The translations under genes were made by a program, and so were the position numbers. From an uncultured Bacteroidota bacterium (GTDB lineage: Bacteria > Bacteroidota > Bacteroidia > Bacteroidales > F082), in NCBI GenBank assembly GCA_903891085.1, contig CAITDJ010000101.1, forward strand, positions 1 through 38,949: a DNA stretch of 38,949 bases, in the 5' to 3' direction. Below the pieces are notes generated by a model. The model saw only the letters and a program-made list of their open reading frames with translations, searched no databases and was not told where the DNA came from. The number at the start of each line of letters is the position of its first letter. The first letter of the stretch is position 1. Shown in pieces: positions 1-9,040 of the stretch.

Positions 1-30
1 AAAGTACAGGAATTTTTAGCAAAGAGATAA
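1..30 (+). CDS. 3' end of a small gene, possibly DUF4295 (partial)
   Basis: The first ten codons are open in frame 1, reading KVQEFLAKR and then TAA at 28-30. The gene before ftsY in many Bacteroidota is a roughly 50-residue DUF4295 protein following rpmB and rpmG, and its C-terminus is a short basic tail of this type. Only nine residues are visible, so the identification rests mainly on known gene order. A hairpin terminator follows at 54-83, which fits a gene ending here. Confidence 0.4.
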   Translation, partial: KVQEFLAKR

Positions 31-53
31 AAAACCGTAAGAATACAGAGTAG

Positions 54-83
54 AGCTTTTCCAATATCTGGAAGAGCTTTTTT
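54..83 (+). terminator. Rho-independent terminator just before ftsY
   Basis: AGCTTTTCCA (54-63) pairs with TGGAAGAGCT (69-78), a 10-bp stem with one G-U pair and a five-base loop, followed by a T run (79-83). It ends only 18 bases before the ftsY start codon. ftsY would therefore need read-through or a start site inside or after the hairpin. Confidence 0.7.
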
Positions 84-101
84 CGTTTATAATCAGAAGC
101 C

Positions 102-1052
102 ATGGGAATATTTTCATTTTTTAGTAAAGAAAAAAAACAGGATCTCGACAAGGGACTCGAAAAAACCCGTCAAAGTGTTTTCTCAAGGCTCTCAAAAGCT
201 ATCATTGGTAAATCGAAAGTTGACGATGAAGTGCTTGACCAATTGGAAGAGATTCTCGTAACTTCTGATGTGGGTGTTGAAACAACATTAAAGATTATTG
301 ACCGGATCGAGAAACGTGTTTCGCGTGATAAGTTTCTGGGAACAAATGAGTTAAATCAGATATTGAAAGAAGAAGTCGTTGCCTTGTTGCAGGAGAATAA
401 CTCAGTTGATGGTGACGATTTTGACTTGTCTGTCGACATCAAACCTTACGTTATTATGGTGGTGGGTGTAAATGGTGTAGGTAAAACAACGACCATCGGA
501 AAACTTGCTTACAATTTCAAAAAGGCAGGTAAAAAAGTTGTGCTCGGTGCTTCCGATACTTTTCGTGCAGCTGCTGTTGATCAATTGAAAATTTGGGCCC
601 AGCGTGTTGATGTGCCTATTGTTTCGCAGGGAATGGGTTCCGATCCTGCTTCGGTTGCATTTGATACGGTGAAGTCGGCTGTAAGTCAAAATGCTGATGT
701 TGTGATTATTGATACAGCAGGACGATTGCACAACAAAATCAACCTGATGAAGGAATTGACCAAGATTAAAACTGTTATGCAAAAAGTCGTTCCAGGTGCG
801 CCACATGAAATATTACTGGTGTTGGATGCGTCAACCGGTCAAAATGCTATTGAGCAGGCGCGGCAATTTATTGATGCCACCGAAGTAAATGCACTTGCAT
901 TGACAAAGCTCGATGGCACAGCGAAAGGTGGTGTTGTTATCGGAATATCCGATCAGTTCAAAGTACCGGTAAAATATATCGGACTGGGCGAAAAAATGGA
1001 AGATTTGCAGGTATTTAACCGAGTTCGTTTTGTAGATAGTTTGTTTGAATAG
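102..1052 (+). CDS. ftsY: Signal recognition particle receptor FtsY
   Basis: FtsY is the membrane-associated SRP GTPase that receives ribosome-nascent chain-SRP complexes and passes them to the Sec translocon. The 316-residue protein has an N-terminal helical N domain (about 20-100) and a G domain. The P-loop GVNGVGKTT lies at 122-130, DTFRAAAVDQL at about 152-162, DTAGR at 204-208 and TKLDGTAKGG from 268. It has a short lysine-rich N-terminus and no long acidic A domain, as in many Bacteroidota. The ATG at 102 starts the conserved MGIFSFF sequence. rimO follows 110 bp downstream in the same direction, a pairing common in this phylum. Confidence 0.97.
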   Translation: MGIFSFFSKEKKQDLDKGLEKTRQSVFSRLSKAIIGKSKVDDEVLDQLEEILVTSDVGVETTLKIIDRIEKRVSRDKFLGTNELNQILKEEVVALLQENNSVDGDDFDLSVDIKPYVIMVVGVNGVGKTTTIGKLAYNFKKAGKKVVLGASDTFRAAAVDQLKIWAQRVDVPIVSQGMGSDPASVAFDTVKSAVSQNADVVIIDTAGRLHNKINLMKELTKIKTVMQKVVPGAPHEILLVLDASTGQNAIEQARQFIDATEVNALALTKLDGTAKGGVVIGISDQFKVPVKYIGLGEKMEDLQVFNRVRFVDSLFE

Positions 1053-1063
1053 ATGTAAAGAAA

Positions 1064-1090
1064 GGTTGGAAGTTGGAAGATGGAAGTTAA
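1064..1090 (+). repeat. Dispersed GGAAGTTGG-type intergenic repeat
   Basis: The purine-rich run 1064-1090 contains GGAAGTTGGAAGATGGAAG (1068-1086). The identical 19 bases occur at 29828-29846 after the GH30 gene. Just downstream, 1110-1136 is another simple repeat made of CTCCGCACT-like units. Neither encodes anything recognisable. They look like degenerate intergenic repeats. Confidence 0.6.
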
Positions 1091-1162
1091 AGCAATTAAA
1101 GACTTGTCAACTCCGCACTCCGCACTTCGCACTCCAAATTGATCCCTAATTAAAAATTAACC

Positions 1163-2455
1163 ATGAAAACCATCAATATCGTAACACTTGGTTGCTCTAA
1201 AAACAAAGTTGATTCGGAGCATTTGGCAGGTTTACTGGCTGCCGGTTACGAAATCAGGCACGACAGCGATGCAGCATCTGATGTGGTTATCGTTAACACC
1301 TGTGGTTTCATTGGAGATGCCAAGGAAGAATCCGTTGACACTATTTTGTCATTTGCCGAGGCCCGTAAATCAGGTGAGATAGATAAACTTATTGTAATGG
1401 GTTGTTTATCGCAACGATACAATAAGGAATTAAAAAAAGATATTCACGAGGTTGACGCTTTTTTTGGTGTAAATGACTTTCATGCCATTGCCACATTGTT
1501 GAATATAAAACCAGCATCATCCGAAAAACCATATCATTACAACAGGATACTTTCTACACCAGGGCATTTTGCTTATCTGAAAATTTCGGAAGGTTGCGAT
1601 CGCAATTGCTCTTTCTGCGCCATACCTTTGATAAGAGGAAAGCATCGTTCGGTTCCGGTTGATCAACTGCTTGAGGAAGCCTGGAATCTGTCTGCTTCAG
1701 GCGTGAAAGAACTTATATTAATTGCCCAGGATCTTACCTATTATGGAGTCGATCTCAATGGAAACCGACAAATTACCGCTTTGGTCGATCAACTTTCAGC
1801 AATCGACGGCATTGAATGGGTGCGCTTGCAATATGCCTATCCTATTGGTTTTCCTGATGATTTGATTGATTTGATCGCTTCCAGCCCAAAAGTTTGCAAT
1901 TATATCGACCTGCCGCTTCAGCACATCAACACAAGAATTCTGAAATCGATGAAACGGGGCGTTGATAAGGATCAGACAATCAGTTTGATTAAAAAAATAA
2001 GAAGCAAAGTCCCGGAAATTGCTTTTCGTACAACACTCATTGTTGGTTATCCGGGAGAGACAGAACAGGAATTTGAAGAATTGGTTCAGTTTGTGAAAGA
2101 ACAACGTTTCGAACGTTTGGGTGTTTTTGCGTATTCAGCTGAAGAAGGAACTACAGCATTTGGTCTGGAAGATGATGTCACAGAAGAAGTTAAACAACAA
2201 CGTTTAAATACAATCATGGAGTTGCAACAGGATATTTCATTGAAAATCAATTCGACAAAGATTGGAAACATTGAAAAGGTGGTTATCGACCGCGTTGAAA
2301 ATGAATATTATATTGGCCGGTCGCAGTACGATTCACCGGAAGTTGACAATGAAATCCTTATACTGAGAGGTAATGATGAACTTCAAATCGGACAGTTTTA
2401 TTCGATGTTGATTACCGGGGCTGATTACTTTGATCTTTACGCTAAACCCATCTGA
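1163..2455 (+). CDS. rimO: Ribosomal protein uS12 methylthiotransferase RimO
   Basis: RimO is a radical-SAM enzyme that adds a methylthio group to a conserved aspartate of ribosomal protein S12. The 430 residues show the family order. First comes an N-terminal UPF0004 domain with three cluster cysteines (C11 in TLGCSKNKVDSE, C47 in NTCGF, C81 in MGCLSQR). Next is the radical-SAM motif C145-x3-C149-x2-C152, and last a C-terminal TRAM domain from about 365. The sequence GCSKNKVDSEHL, rather than the MiaB version, favours RimO over MiaB. The length is typical. It probably shares a transcript with ftsY. Confidence 0.95.
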   Translation: MKTINIVTLGCSKNKVDSEHLAGLLAAGYEIRHDSDAASDVVIVNTCGFIGDAKEESVDTILSFAEARKSGEIDKLIVMGCLSQRYNKELKKDIHEVDAFFGVNDFHAIATLLNIKPASSEKPYHYNRILSTPGHFAYLKISEGCDRNCSFCAIPLIRGKHRSVPVDQLLEEAWNLSASGVKELILIAQDLTYYGVDLNGNRQITALVDQLSAIDGIEWVRLQYAYPIGFPDDLIDLIASSPKVCNYIDLPLQHINTRILKSMKRGVDKDQTISLIKKIRSKVPEIAFRTTLIVGYPGETEQEFEELVQFVKEQRFERLGVFAYSAEEGTTAFGLEDDVTEEVKQQRLNTIMELQQDISLKINSTKIGNIEKVVIDRVENEYYIGRSQYDSPEVDNEILILRGNDELQIGQFYSMLITGADYFDLYAKPI

Positions 2456-2705
2456 TTCCGATTTTGTAGGTTGTATCCGTTTTCGGATAAAACCGTCTTA
2501 TAGCAATTCATAATTTAGTGATTGAAAATCAAAAGGTTATGATAATTGTTATATTGGACGATAATTCTTTGAAAAGGTACAATTTTTCAAATATTTGATT
2601 ATTAACAATTTAACCAAATCGGCATATTTATTGACGTTTAAATTTTGCTTTTCAATATCTCAATCTTTAAACAGATTGTAGTCGTAATTTGGTTTTGGTA
2701 AATTA

Positions 2706-2742
2706 ACGGGCGTTTCATGGCAAATGAAAGCCCGTTTTTTTT
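2706..2742 (+). terminator. Strong intrinsic terminator
   Basis: ACGGGC-g-TTTCAT (2706-2718) pairs with ATGAAAGCCCGT (2724-2735), leaving one bulged G and a five-base loop. A run of eight T follows (2735-2742). It lies far from rimO, so it may end a long 3' UTR or a separate small transcript. Confidence 0.85.
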
Positions 2743-2776
2743 GGACCATCATTATCCGGCACATTCATTTTCTGCG

Positions 2777-2784
2777 TACCTTCG
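2777..2784 (+). promoter_or_regulatory. Candidate -7 box for the MORN-repeat gene
   Basis: TACCTTCG differs from the Bacteroidota -7 consensus TAnnTTTG at one position. It lies 48 bp upstream of the start codon at 2833 and after the terminator at 2706-2742. No well-spaced -33 TTTG was found, so this is tentative. Confidence 0.3.
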
Positions 2785-2832
2785 CTCTTGTAAATCAAAA
2801 AAAAACCTCCCTCATTTTTAGATGTTGACGCA

Positions 2833-3561
2833 ATGAGATACATTATTTTATTCATATTTACTGGTTGTTTAACATCAGCTGTATTTGCACAAAATCCTGA
2901 TCAAATAGATGTTAGCAGTTTTACGGGGCGTATTTATTCAGATACAATCAATACGATGGTCATAAATGGAGATGTCGTGAATTTCCGCAAGGAGGGCACC
3001 TGGACGGTTTGTTTCAACACAGGCGCTATTCATTTGTTGGTTCCTTACGCGGGAGGATTGAAAAATGGCGTAGTTGTGGAAATTGATCGGAATGGCTTAC
3101 TGCTTTCTCAAACGCACTATTTGAATGATACCATACATGGTTCAAGCATGGTTTTTCTTGGAGGAAGTAAACTACAGCTTGAAGAAAATTATTTGAAAGG
3201 GAAGTTACATGGTCAGCGCAAAGTATTTTATGAACAAGGTAAACTTCAGGAGGCTTCAGATTATGTTGATGGTAACAAAAGCGGAAAATCGATCTGGTAT
3301 GATGAAAATGGTAAAATGCTGGCTGAATACAGCTATCTGAACGGACTTTTTGACGGTAGTCAATTGGTATTTTATTCCAATGGAAAAATAAAATCTGAAC
3401 AGTGGTATAGCCAAAACAATCTTCATGGGAAAAATATTCAGTTTTTTGAGAATGGGAATAAAAAACTGGAAGGTTATTATAAAAATGGCCGAAAGGCCGG
3501 AGACTGGACTTCATTTAATGAACAGGGACAAATTATTGAAGTTCAAAATTTTAAAGAGTGA
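2833..3561 (+). CDS. Secreted MORN/YwqK-type repeat protein
   Basis: The 242-residue protein starts with a signal peptide (MRYIILFIFTGCLTSAVFA, cleavage probably before Q20). About seven repeats of roughly 23 residues follow, each with the MORN-like pattern G-x-x-x-x-[FY]-x-x-x-G-[KN], for example YLNGLFDGSQLVFYSNGKIK. Such proteins are often annotated as the YwqK-family antitoxin, but no toxin gene lies next to it. MORN-variant repeats form elongated beta-hairpin sheets. In secreted Bacteroidota proteins their function is generally unknown. It probably acts in the periplasm or outer membrane. A terminator upstream suggests its own promoter. Confidence 0.85.
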   Translation: MRYIILFIFTGCLTSAVFAQNPDQIDVSSFTGRIYSDTINTMVINGDVVNFRKEGTWTVCFNTGAIHLLVPYAGGLKNGVVVEIDRNGLLLSQTHYLNDTIHGSSMVFLGGSKLQLEENYLKGKLHGQRKVFYEQGKLQEASDYVDGNKSGKSIWYDENGKMLAEYSYLNGLFDGSQLVFYSNGKIKSEQWYSQNNLHGKNIQFFENGNKKLEGYYKNGRKAGDWTSFNEQGQIIEVQNFKE

Positions 3562-3639
3562 AACATATAGATGTCAGAACTCCATCATACGTAGTCAGTA
3601 AATTAACAAGTCACAATAGTACAGAACCAAAAAGTAAGA

Positions 3640-5538
3640 ATGAATTACCTTTCAGTTGACGACCTGTCAAAATCGTTTGGCGACAAAACTCTTTTCACCA
3701 ACCTCAGTTTTGGACTGCAGAAGGGAGATAAAGTAGCACTTGTCGCTTCGAATGGGGCTGGAAAAACTACGTTAATGCGCATGTTGATGGGTAAAGAAGA
3801 CCATGATTCGGGCTCCATTACTTTTGCTGATGGAATTCGTGTTGGATTTTTGGAACAGCAACCCGATTTTGATGGCCAACTCACAATCAATGAGTTGATT
3901 ACCGGCACTCATACCCATGTGATGCAACTGATTCGTAATTATGAAGTTGCCCTGAAAAACCAGAACGAACATTTTTCGCCCGAAAGTCAGCGCGAATTGG
4001 AAAATGTCACAACAAAAATGGATTTTCACAAAGCCTGGGATTATGACCGCAGGTTAAAACAATTACTGTCAAAATTCGAGATTCACGACCTGAATCAAAC
4101 CATTTCCACCTTGTCGGGCGGTCAGAAAAAACGACTTGCACTTGCCTTGCTATTGCTTGATGAACCTGAGTTGCTTTTGTTGGATGAACCCACAAATCAT
4201 CTTGATATTGAGATGATTGAATGGTTGGAGAAATACCTGAAACAGATTAATATTACATTGCTCATGGTGACACACGACCGGTATTTTCTCGATCGGGTGT
4301 GTAACAACATTCTTGAATTATTTTTCAAGCGTGTGTATCATCATAAAGGCAATTATGCCTATTACATTCAAAAAAGTACCGAGCGTGAAGAAACAATACG
4401 GATTGAAACCGAAAAAGCCGGTCAGTTACTTAAAACAGAATTGGATTGGATGCGTCGTATGCCACAGGCCCGAACTACAAAATCGAAAAGCCGCATCGAC
4501 GCATTTTATGAACTGAAAGAAAAGGCATCGCAAAAACGGCAGCAACAGCAAATTCAACTCGATGTAACGATCAGTCGCACTGGTAGTAAGATACTCGAAA
4601 TGAAGGCAGTCAGCAAAAAATATGACGATATTGTCATTGCCCGAGATTTTGACTATATGTTTACCAAGGGCGAAAAAATCGGCATTGTTGGTAAAAATGG
4701 TGCAGGTAAAACCAGTTTTTTAAATCTAATTGCAGGTCAGGATACCTTGGATAGTGGTGAAATAATTGTAGGAGACACCATTGTTTTTGGGTATTTTACG
4801 CAGGAGAGTTATAATTTTAACGAAGATAGATCGGTAATTGATGTGGTAAAGGAAATTGCCGAAATCATACCGTTGAGTAAGGGCAGAACCGCCACTGCAT
4901 CACAAATGCTGCAAAAGTTCATGTTTCCTCCTGAAGTTCAAAATCAACCGATTTCGTTGCTTAGCGGAGGTGAGAAACGTCGTTTGCATTTACTGACAAT
5001 TTTGGTAAAGAATCCCAATTTTTTAATTCTCGACGAACCAACCAACGATCTGGATCTGATGACACTACAGACGCTTGAGGTGTTTCTTCAGAACTTTGCA
5101 GGCTGTTTATTAATTGTTTCGCATGACCGGTATTTTATGGATCAGGTTGTAGATCAATTATTTATTTTTGAAGGAGATGGAAAAGTGAAGGGTTTTACCG
5201 GAAATTATTCTGATTACCGGATCTATCTCGATGAATCGGAAAAGGAACAAAAGTTGGTTTCAAATCAGCAAAAAGAAAGTTTGAATATTTCCAGATCAAG
5301 CCAAACGACAGTGAAAAAGAAAAGGTCGTTCAAAGAACAAAAGGAATTTGAGCAACTTGAGAAGGAAATACATACTTTTGAACTTGAAAAGAGGCAACTC
5401 GAAAGTAGGTTGGTTGAAATAGGATCAGATTATATTGAGTTGGACAAGGTGACAAAACACATTGCCTCACTGATTAAGCTAATTGACGAAAAGTCATTTC
5501 GCTGGCTCGAATTGGATGAAATCGGAAATGAACAATAA
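3640..5538 (+). CDS. uup: ABC-F family ATPase, Uup-like
   Basis: This soluble protein of 632 residues has two ABC ATPase domains and no membrane segment, which defines ABC-F. The first domain has a Walker A with SNGAGKTT (37-44), signature LSGGQ (158-162) and LLLLDEPTNHLD. The second has Walker A GKNGAGKT (351-358), LSGGE and LILDEPTNDLD. A charged coiled-coil C-terminal domain (about 555-632) resembles that of Uup, which binds DNA or ribosomes, and argues against the shorter EttA type. ABC-F proteins act on the ribosome, and Uup affects transposon excision and translation. The C-terminus is not close enough to assign a resistance role. A DUF2750 gene follows 13 bp later. Confidence 0.9.
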   Translation: MNYLSVDDLSKSFGDKTLFTNLSFGLQKGDKVALVASNGAGKTTLMRMLMGKEDHDSGSITFADGIRVGFLEQQPDFDGQLTINELITGTHTHVMQLIRNYEVALKNQNEHFSPESQRELENVTTKMDFHKAWDYDRRLKQLLSKFEIHDLNQTISTLSGGQKKRLALALLLLDEPELLLLDEPTNHLDIEMIEWLEKYLKQINITLLMVTHDRYFLDRVCNNILELFFKRVYHHKGNYAYYIQKSTEREETIRIETEKAGQLLKTELDWMRRMPQARTTKSKSRIDAFYELKEKASQKRQQQQIQLDVTISRTGSKILEMKAVSKKYDDIVIARDFDYMFTKGEKIGIVGKNGAGKTSFLNLIAGQDTLDSGEIIVGDTIVFGYFTQESYNFNEDRSVIDVVKEIAEIIPLSKGRTATASQMLQKFMFPPEVQNQPISLLSGGEKRRLHLLTILVKNPNFLILDEPTNDLDLMTLQTLEVFLQNFAGCLLIVSHDRYFMDQVVDQLFIFEGDGKVKGFTGNYSDYRIYLDESEKEQKLVSNQQKESLNISRSSQTTVKKKRSFKEQKEFEQLEKEIHTFELEKRQLESRLVEIGSDYIELDKVTKHIASLIKLIDEKSFRWLELDEIGNEQ

Positions 5539-5551
5539 AAACATGTGAATT

Positions 5552-5920
5552 ATGCAGGAAACAGATGATCAGGCCAGGTTAACTTTTTTTATTGATGAAG
5601 TTATAAAAAATGAAGTAGTTTGGTTGCTTCAGGCTGAAGATGGACTTTTTGCTATGGTGGAAGATGGCGAAGGAAATTCGTATGTAAGTGTTTGGCCAAC
5701 AAAAGATGAATGTGTGGCTGTCGCAAAAGACGAATGGTCCGATTATCAGGCTGAAAGCATGGAAATAAAAGAGTTTTTGAACTGGCTGAAAGAGCTCAAG
5801 GACGATGATGTAAGAATAGGGGTTTATCCTGATGAAAATGGCCGGATACTGCCTTTTGAGTCACTTGGATTAAAAAAAATGATTGAAACTGAACTAAAGG
5901 AAAAACCTGGGTTCAAGTAA
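5552..5920 (+). CDS. DUF2750 family protein
   Basis: This is a small acidic cytoplasmic protein of 122 residues with no signal peptide or membrane segment. The pattern RLTFFIDEVIKNEVVWLL, then a short strand region, then SVWPTKDECVAVAKDEWSDYQ, then IKEFLNWLKEL matches DUF2750. That family's conserved features are a tryptophan after the first helix, a VWP motif and a WL helix. Its function is unknown. It starts 13 bp after the Uup-like ATPase and is probably cotranscribed with it. The pairing may be incidental. Confidence 0.75.
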   Translation: MQETDDQARLTFFIDEVIKNEVVWLLQAEDGLFAMVEDGEGNSYVSVWPTKDECVAVAKDEWSDYQAESMEIKEFLNWLKELKDDDVRIGVYPDENGRILPFESLGLKKMIETELKEKPGFK

Positions 5921-5979
5921 TTTTAATGGTGAGTTAAAGTGCTGTATATTATTTAATTCCAAAAATTAAATTCATTCAG

Positions 5980-5996
5980 TTGTTATAAAATAACAA
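5980..5996. promoter_or_regulatory. Perfect 17-bp palindrome upstream of nuoA
   Basis: TTGTTAT-AAA-ATAACAA is a perfect inverted repeat with 7-bp arms. It ends 20 bp before a candidate -7 box at 6016-6023 and about 125 bp before nuoA. The placement suits an operator or activator site for the nuo operon. No cognate regulator is recognised. Confidence 0.4.
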
Positions 5997-6015
5997 TTGA
6001 TTCTCCTTAAATTGC

Positions 6016-6023
6016 TATTTTTG
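6016..6023 (+). promoter_or_regulatory. Candidate -7 promoter box for the nuo operon
   Basis: TATTTTTG matches the Bacteroidota -7 consensus TAnnTTTG exactly. A TTG at 5997-5999 lies 16 bp upstream, slightly closer than the usual spacing of about 19. The box is 98 bp before nuoA. No other strong candidate was seen in the 201-bp gap. Confidence 0.45.
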
Positions 6024-6121
6024 CTCGAAATTATTGATTCAATTAGTAACTTCGTACTTCAATTTCAGGAATAAGCACAATTAAAATATTTTGATTATTA
6101 ATTAGTTAAAAAGTAAAAATA

Positions 6122-6541
6122 ATGTTATTGGCAATACTTTACTGGCCGCTGGTTGCATATTCTGTTTCGGTTGTTGCACTGGTTGGTATAATTCTTTTGC
6201 TTTCGCATTGGCTTGGCGAGCGTCATGAAGACAGGGCAACACACGAAGTGTATGAATCAGGTATGATCGCCACCGGAACCTCGCGTCTTCGGTTCCCGTC
6301 ACATTTCTATTTGATCGCCATGTTTTTTGTGATTTTCGACCTTGAAACAGCGTTTATCGTTGCATGGGCTGTCTCTTTCCGCGAGTTGGGATGGGCAGGG
6401 TATTTCGCAGTACTCATTTTCATTGTCGAACTTTCTGTTTTACTGTTCTATATATGGCGATCAGGTGCCCTCGATTTTGGCCCCGATGGAAAAAAGATTC
6501 TTGCTGCTTATCATAAAATAACGAAGAAAAATAATTCATAA
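6122..6541 (+). CDS. nuoA: NADH-quinone oxidoreductase subunit A
   Basis: NuoA is a small three-helix membrane subunit of complex I near the quinone-binding site. The 139-residue protein has hydrophobic segments at about 3-27, 61-83 and 88-112. It carries the conserved loop YESGM-x3-G-x2-RLRF and then [10 protein letters not shown]. The aspartate and glutamate of FDLE are the family hallmark. Following them, the usual PWA is AWA here. It is the first gene of the nuo operon. Its stop TAA overlaps the nuoB ATG by one base, indicating translational coupling. Confidence 0.96.
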   Translation: MLLAILYWPLVAYSVSVVALVGIILLLSHWLGERHEDRATHEVYESGMIATGTSRLRFPSHFYLIAMFFVIFDLETAFIVAWAVSFRELGWAGYFAVLIFIVELSVLLFYIWRSGALDFGPDGKKILAAYHKITKKNNS

Positions 6542-7185
6542 TGGAAAGACTAATCAATCCCAGAGAGATACGTATCGGTGAGTCGATGGAGGAGGAGATC
6601 AAACGGTCGCTGGTGTTAGGCAAGCTTGAAGAATTGGTTGCCTGGGGACGATCGAACTCGATGTGGCCATTTGGTTTTGGACTTTCATGCTGTTTTGTTG
6701 AAATGGCAACCAGTTTGACACCAAAATATGATATTGCCCGTTTTGGCGCTGAAGTTTTACGTAATACTCCCCGCGAAGCGGATGTTATGATTATTGCCGG
6801 AACGGTTTTTATGAAAATGGCACCGATTGTGAAACGCCTTTATGAGCAAATGATGGCTCCCCGTTGGGTGATTTCGATGGGTTCTTGTGCCAATTCAGGT
6901 GGGATGTATGATATTTATAGTGTCGTACAGGGAGTGGATAAAATTCTTCCGGTTGATGTTTATGTACCCGGTTGTCCACCTCGTCCCGATGCATTCATGC
7001 AGGGTTTGATGTTACTTAAAGAAACAATCAGTCAGGAAAAACGGCCATTAAGTTGGGTAGTTGGACCGCAGGAAATCGTAAGGCCAGCTAAGATATCACA
7101 ACGCGATCTGAATCACGATGCACATACCAGTGTCACTTTTTTGCGTCCTACCGACGAAATGTTTGAAGTAAAGAAAAAGAAATAG
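6541..7185 (+). CDS. nuoB: NADH-quinone oxidoreductase subunit B
   Basis: NuoB carries the terminal 4Fe-4S cluster N2, which passes electrons to quinone. All four ligands are present: the adjacent pair C50-C51 (LSCCFVEM), C116 ([10 protein letters not shown]) and C145 (VPGCPPRPD). The length of 214 residues includes a C-terminal tail slightly longer than minimal homologs. Its start overlaps the nuoA stop by one base, so the two are translated together. The fused nuoCD follows after 78 bp. Confidence 0.97.
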   Translation: MERLINPREIRIGESMEEEIKRSLVLGKLEELVAWGRSNSMWPFGFGLSCCFVEMATSLTPKYDIARFGAEVLRNTPREADVMIIAGTVFMKMAPIVKRLYEQMMAPRWVISMGSCANSGGMYDIYSVVQGVDKILPVDVYVPGCPPRPDAFMQGLMLLKETISQEKRPLSWVVGPQEIVRPAKISQRDLNHDAHTSVTFLRPTDEMFEVKKKK

Positions 7186-7263
7186 TATGCTCGTTATTTT
7201 GTTATAAATAGCATATTGTCAAAATATTAGCTTGATAAACTGAGAGAAAAAACGAATAAATAA

Positions 7264-9003
7264 ATGCCTTCAATAGCCGAAGAAATTCTTCAGGTTTTCG
7301 AAACCCAGGGTTTCGTTACCCAAAAAACCCAGGACGATATAACAACCATTTGGGTTCCATCGTCGAAGCTTGTCGAGCTGCTGCAATTCGTTAAAAATAA
7401 AATCAGCCTGCCTTTCAAAATGCTGTATAACATCACTGCGATAGATGAGCGGCAGCGCAAACACAGGGAAGATCAACCCGACAGTGATTTCACCATTGTG
7501 TATCATCTTTTTTCATTCGATCGTAACCAATACCTGCGTATCAAAGTCGCACTGAAAGGCGAATATCCAACCTTACCCAGTAGCACTTCCCTCTGGAAAA
7601 ATGCCAACTGGTATGAACGTGAAGTGTTTGATATGTTCGGAATCAAGTTCGATGGCCATCCGCACATGACCCGTCTGATGATGCCAAAAAGCTGGAAAGG
7701 TTACCCATTGCGCAAGGAACATCCTACCAGAGCTACCGAAATGGGACAATATAATCTTACCGATGAACTTCAGGATGCAGAATTAAATGCGCTTACTTTC
7801 GTGCCGGAAGAATGGGGCATGTCGAGATCAAACGGAGACACTGAGTATATGTTTCTGAATCTTGGTCCGCAACACCCCGGAACACACGGTGTTTTGCGCG
7901 TTATCATTCAGCTCGATGGTGAAGAAATCGTTGATCTCGTTCCTGAGATTGGTTATCACCACCGTGGTGCCGAAAAAATGGCTGAACGTCAGACCTGGCA
8001 TTCCTATATTCCATACACAGATCGTATTGATTATCTGGGTGGTGTGTTGAACAATATGGCTTATCTGTTACCGGTTGAGAAATTAGCCGGAATAATTGTA
8101 CCCGACCGAGCGCAGGTTATTCGCGTTATGCTCTCCGAGTTTTTCCGTATTTCAAGTCATTTGGTTTGGTATGGAACTTTTGCCGCGGATTTGGGACAAC
8201 TTTCCCCGGTGTTTTATACTTTCACTGACAGGGAAAGAGTGTTGGAGATAGTTGAGGCCATCACTGGTGCGCGTATGCATCCCAGTTGGTTCCGTATTGG
8301 CGGTACTGCCATGGATCTGCCAAAAGGCTGGGAAAAGCTTGTAAAAGAGTTCATCAACTATTTCCCAAAAAGACTCAATACCTACGACAAACTGATCATG
8401 CAGAACAGTCTGATCAAACAACGTACCCGTGGCATTGGTATTTTCACCACCGAAGAAGCCATCGAATGGGGTGCAACAGGTGCCAATCTGCGTGCAACCG
8501 GATTAAAACACGATTTTCGTAAAGCCACACCATACAGCGGTTATGATCAGTTCGATTTTGAGATTCCTGTCGGTACGAACGGTGATTGTTATGACCGTGG
8601 CCTTGTCAGGATCGAAGAGATGCGCCAGAGTTTGCGTATCATCGACCAATGTATGAAAAATATGCCATCTGGCCCGTATAAAGCAGAACATCCATTGACT
8701 ACGCCTCCTCCGAAACATCAAACCATGCAGGATATCGAAACCCTCATCAACCACTTTGTTGGTGTTACCTGGGGACCTGTGATGCCTGCCGGAGAAGCGA
8801 TGATTCCGATTGAAGCATCGAAAGGCAACAATGGATATTACCTGATAAGTGATTTGCATACGAATATTTACAGAAATTCAATCCGTACCCCTTCGTTTGC
8901 CCATATGCAAATGTTACCGTTGATCACCAAAGGTTATTCGGTTGCCGACCTGCTGGCCACATTGGGGGCGATGGATTTTGTACTGGCTGATATTGATAAA
9001 TAA
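7264..9003 (+). CDS. nuoCD: NADH-quinone oxidoreductase fused subunit C/D
   Basis: One 579-residue chain joins two complex I subunits. Residues 1 to about 170 are NuoC (30-kDa type), with the signature ERE[VI]FDMFGI-x-FDGHP around 118-135 and KEHP near the end. Residues from about 195 are NuoD (49-kDa type), with [30 protein letters not shown] and a C-terminus ending in VLADIDK. NuoD forms part of the quinone pocket with NuoB. Fusion of C and D also occurs in E. coli and in other Bacteroidota. No frameshift or stop is seen at the junction, so the fusion looks genuine. Confidence 0.97.
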   Translation: MPSIAEEILQVFETQGFVTQKTQDDITTIWVPSSKLVELLQFVKNKISLPFKMLYNITAIDERQRKHREDQPDSDFTIVYHLFSFDRNQYLRIKVALKGEYPTLPSSTSLWKNANWYEREVFDMFGIKFDGHPHMTRLMMPKSWKGYPLRKEHPTRATEMGQYNLTDELQDAELNALTFVPEEWGMSRSNGDTEYMFLNLGPQHPGTHGVLRVIIQLDGEEIVDLVPEIGYHHRGAEKMAERQTWHSYIPYTDRIDYLGGVLNNMAYLLPVEKLAGIIVPDRAQVIRVMLSEFFRISSHLVWYGTFAADLGQLSPVFYTFTDRERVLEIVEAITGARMHPSWFRIGGTAMDLPKGWEKLVKEFINYFPKRLNTYDKLIMQNSLIKQRTRGIGIFTTEEAIEWGATGANLRATGLKHDFRKATPYSGYDQFDFEIPVGTNGDCYDRGLVRIEEMRQSLRIIDQCMKNMPSGPYKAEHPLTTPPPKHQTMQDIETLINHFVGVTWGPVMPAGEAMIPIEASKGNNGYYLISDLHTNIYRNSIRTPSFAHMQMLPLITKGYSVADLLATLGAMDFVLADIDK

Positions 9004-9040
9004 CAGAATTGATAATGTTGAATAATATATTGTAATAGAG

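Larger units (their letters stand above)
2456..2832. other. Gene-free region after rimO with several hairpins
   Basis: This is 377 bp without a plausible coding frame. A perfect hairpin TATCCG-TTTT-CGGATA lies at 2474-2489, 18 bp after the rimO stop. A second stem, CAATCT/AGATTG, lies at 2661-2678. A strong terminator lies at 2706-2742, about 250 bp past rimO. That distance leaves room for a small untranslated RNA, but no convincing promoter was found for one. Confidence 0.5.

Noticed and set aside
3026..3514. 162-codon minus-strand frame opposite the MORN-repeat gene
   Set aside because: It is a shadow of a repetitive coding sequence with no start context and no domain.
2833..3561. Antitoxin of a toxin-antitoxin pair
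   Set aside because: The YwqK label is common for MORN-like proteins, but this one is secreted and has no toxin gene beside it.
3640..5538. Antibiotic-resistance ABC-F protein
   Set aside because: The long coiled-coil C-terminus and overall layout fit housekeeping Uup rather than a resistance subtype, and no resistance context is present.
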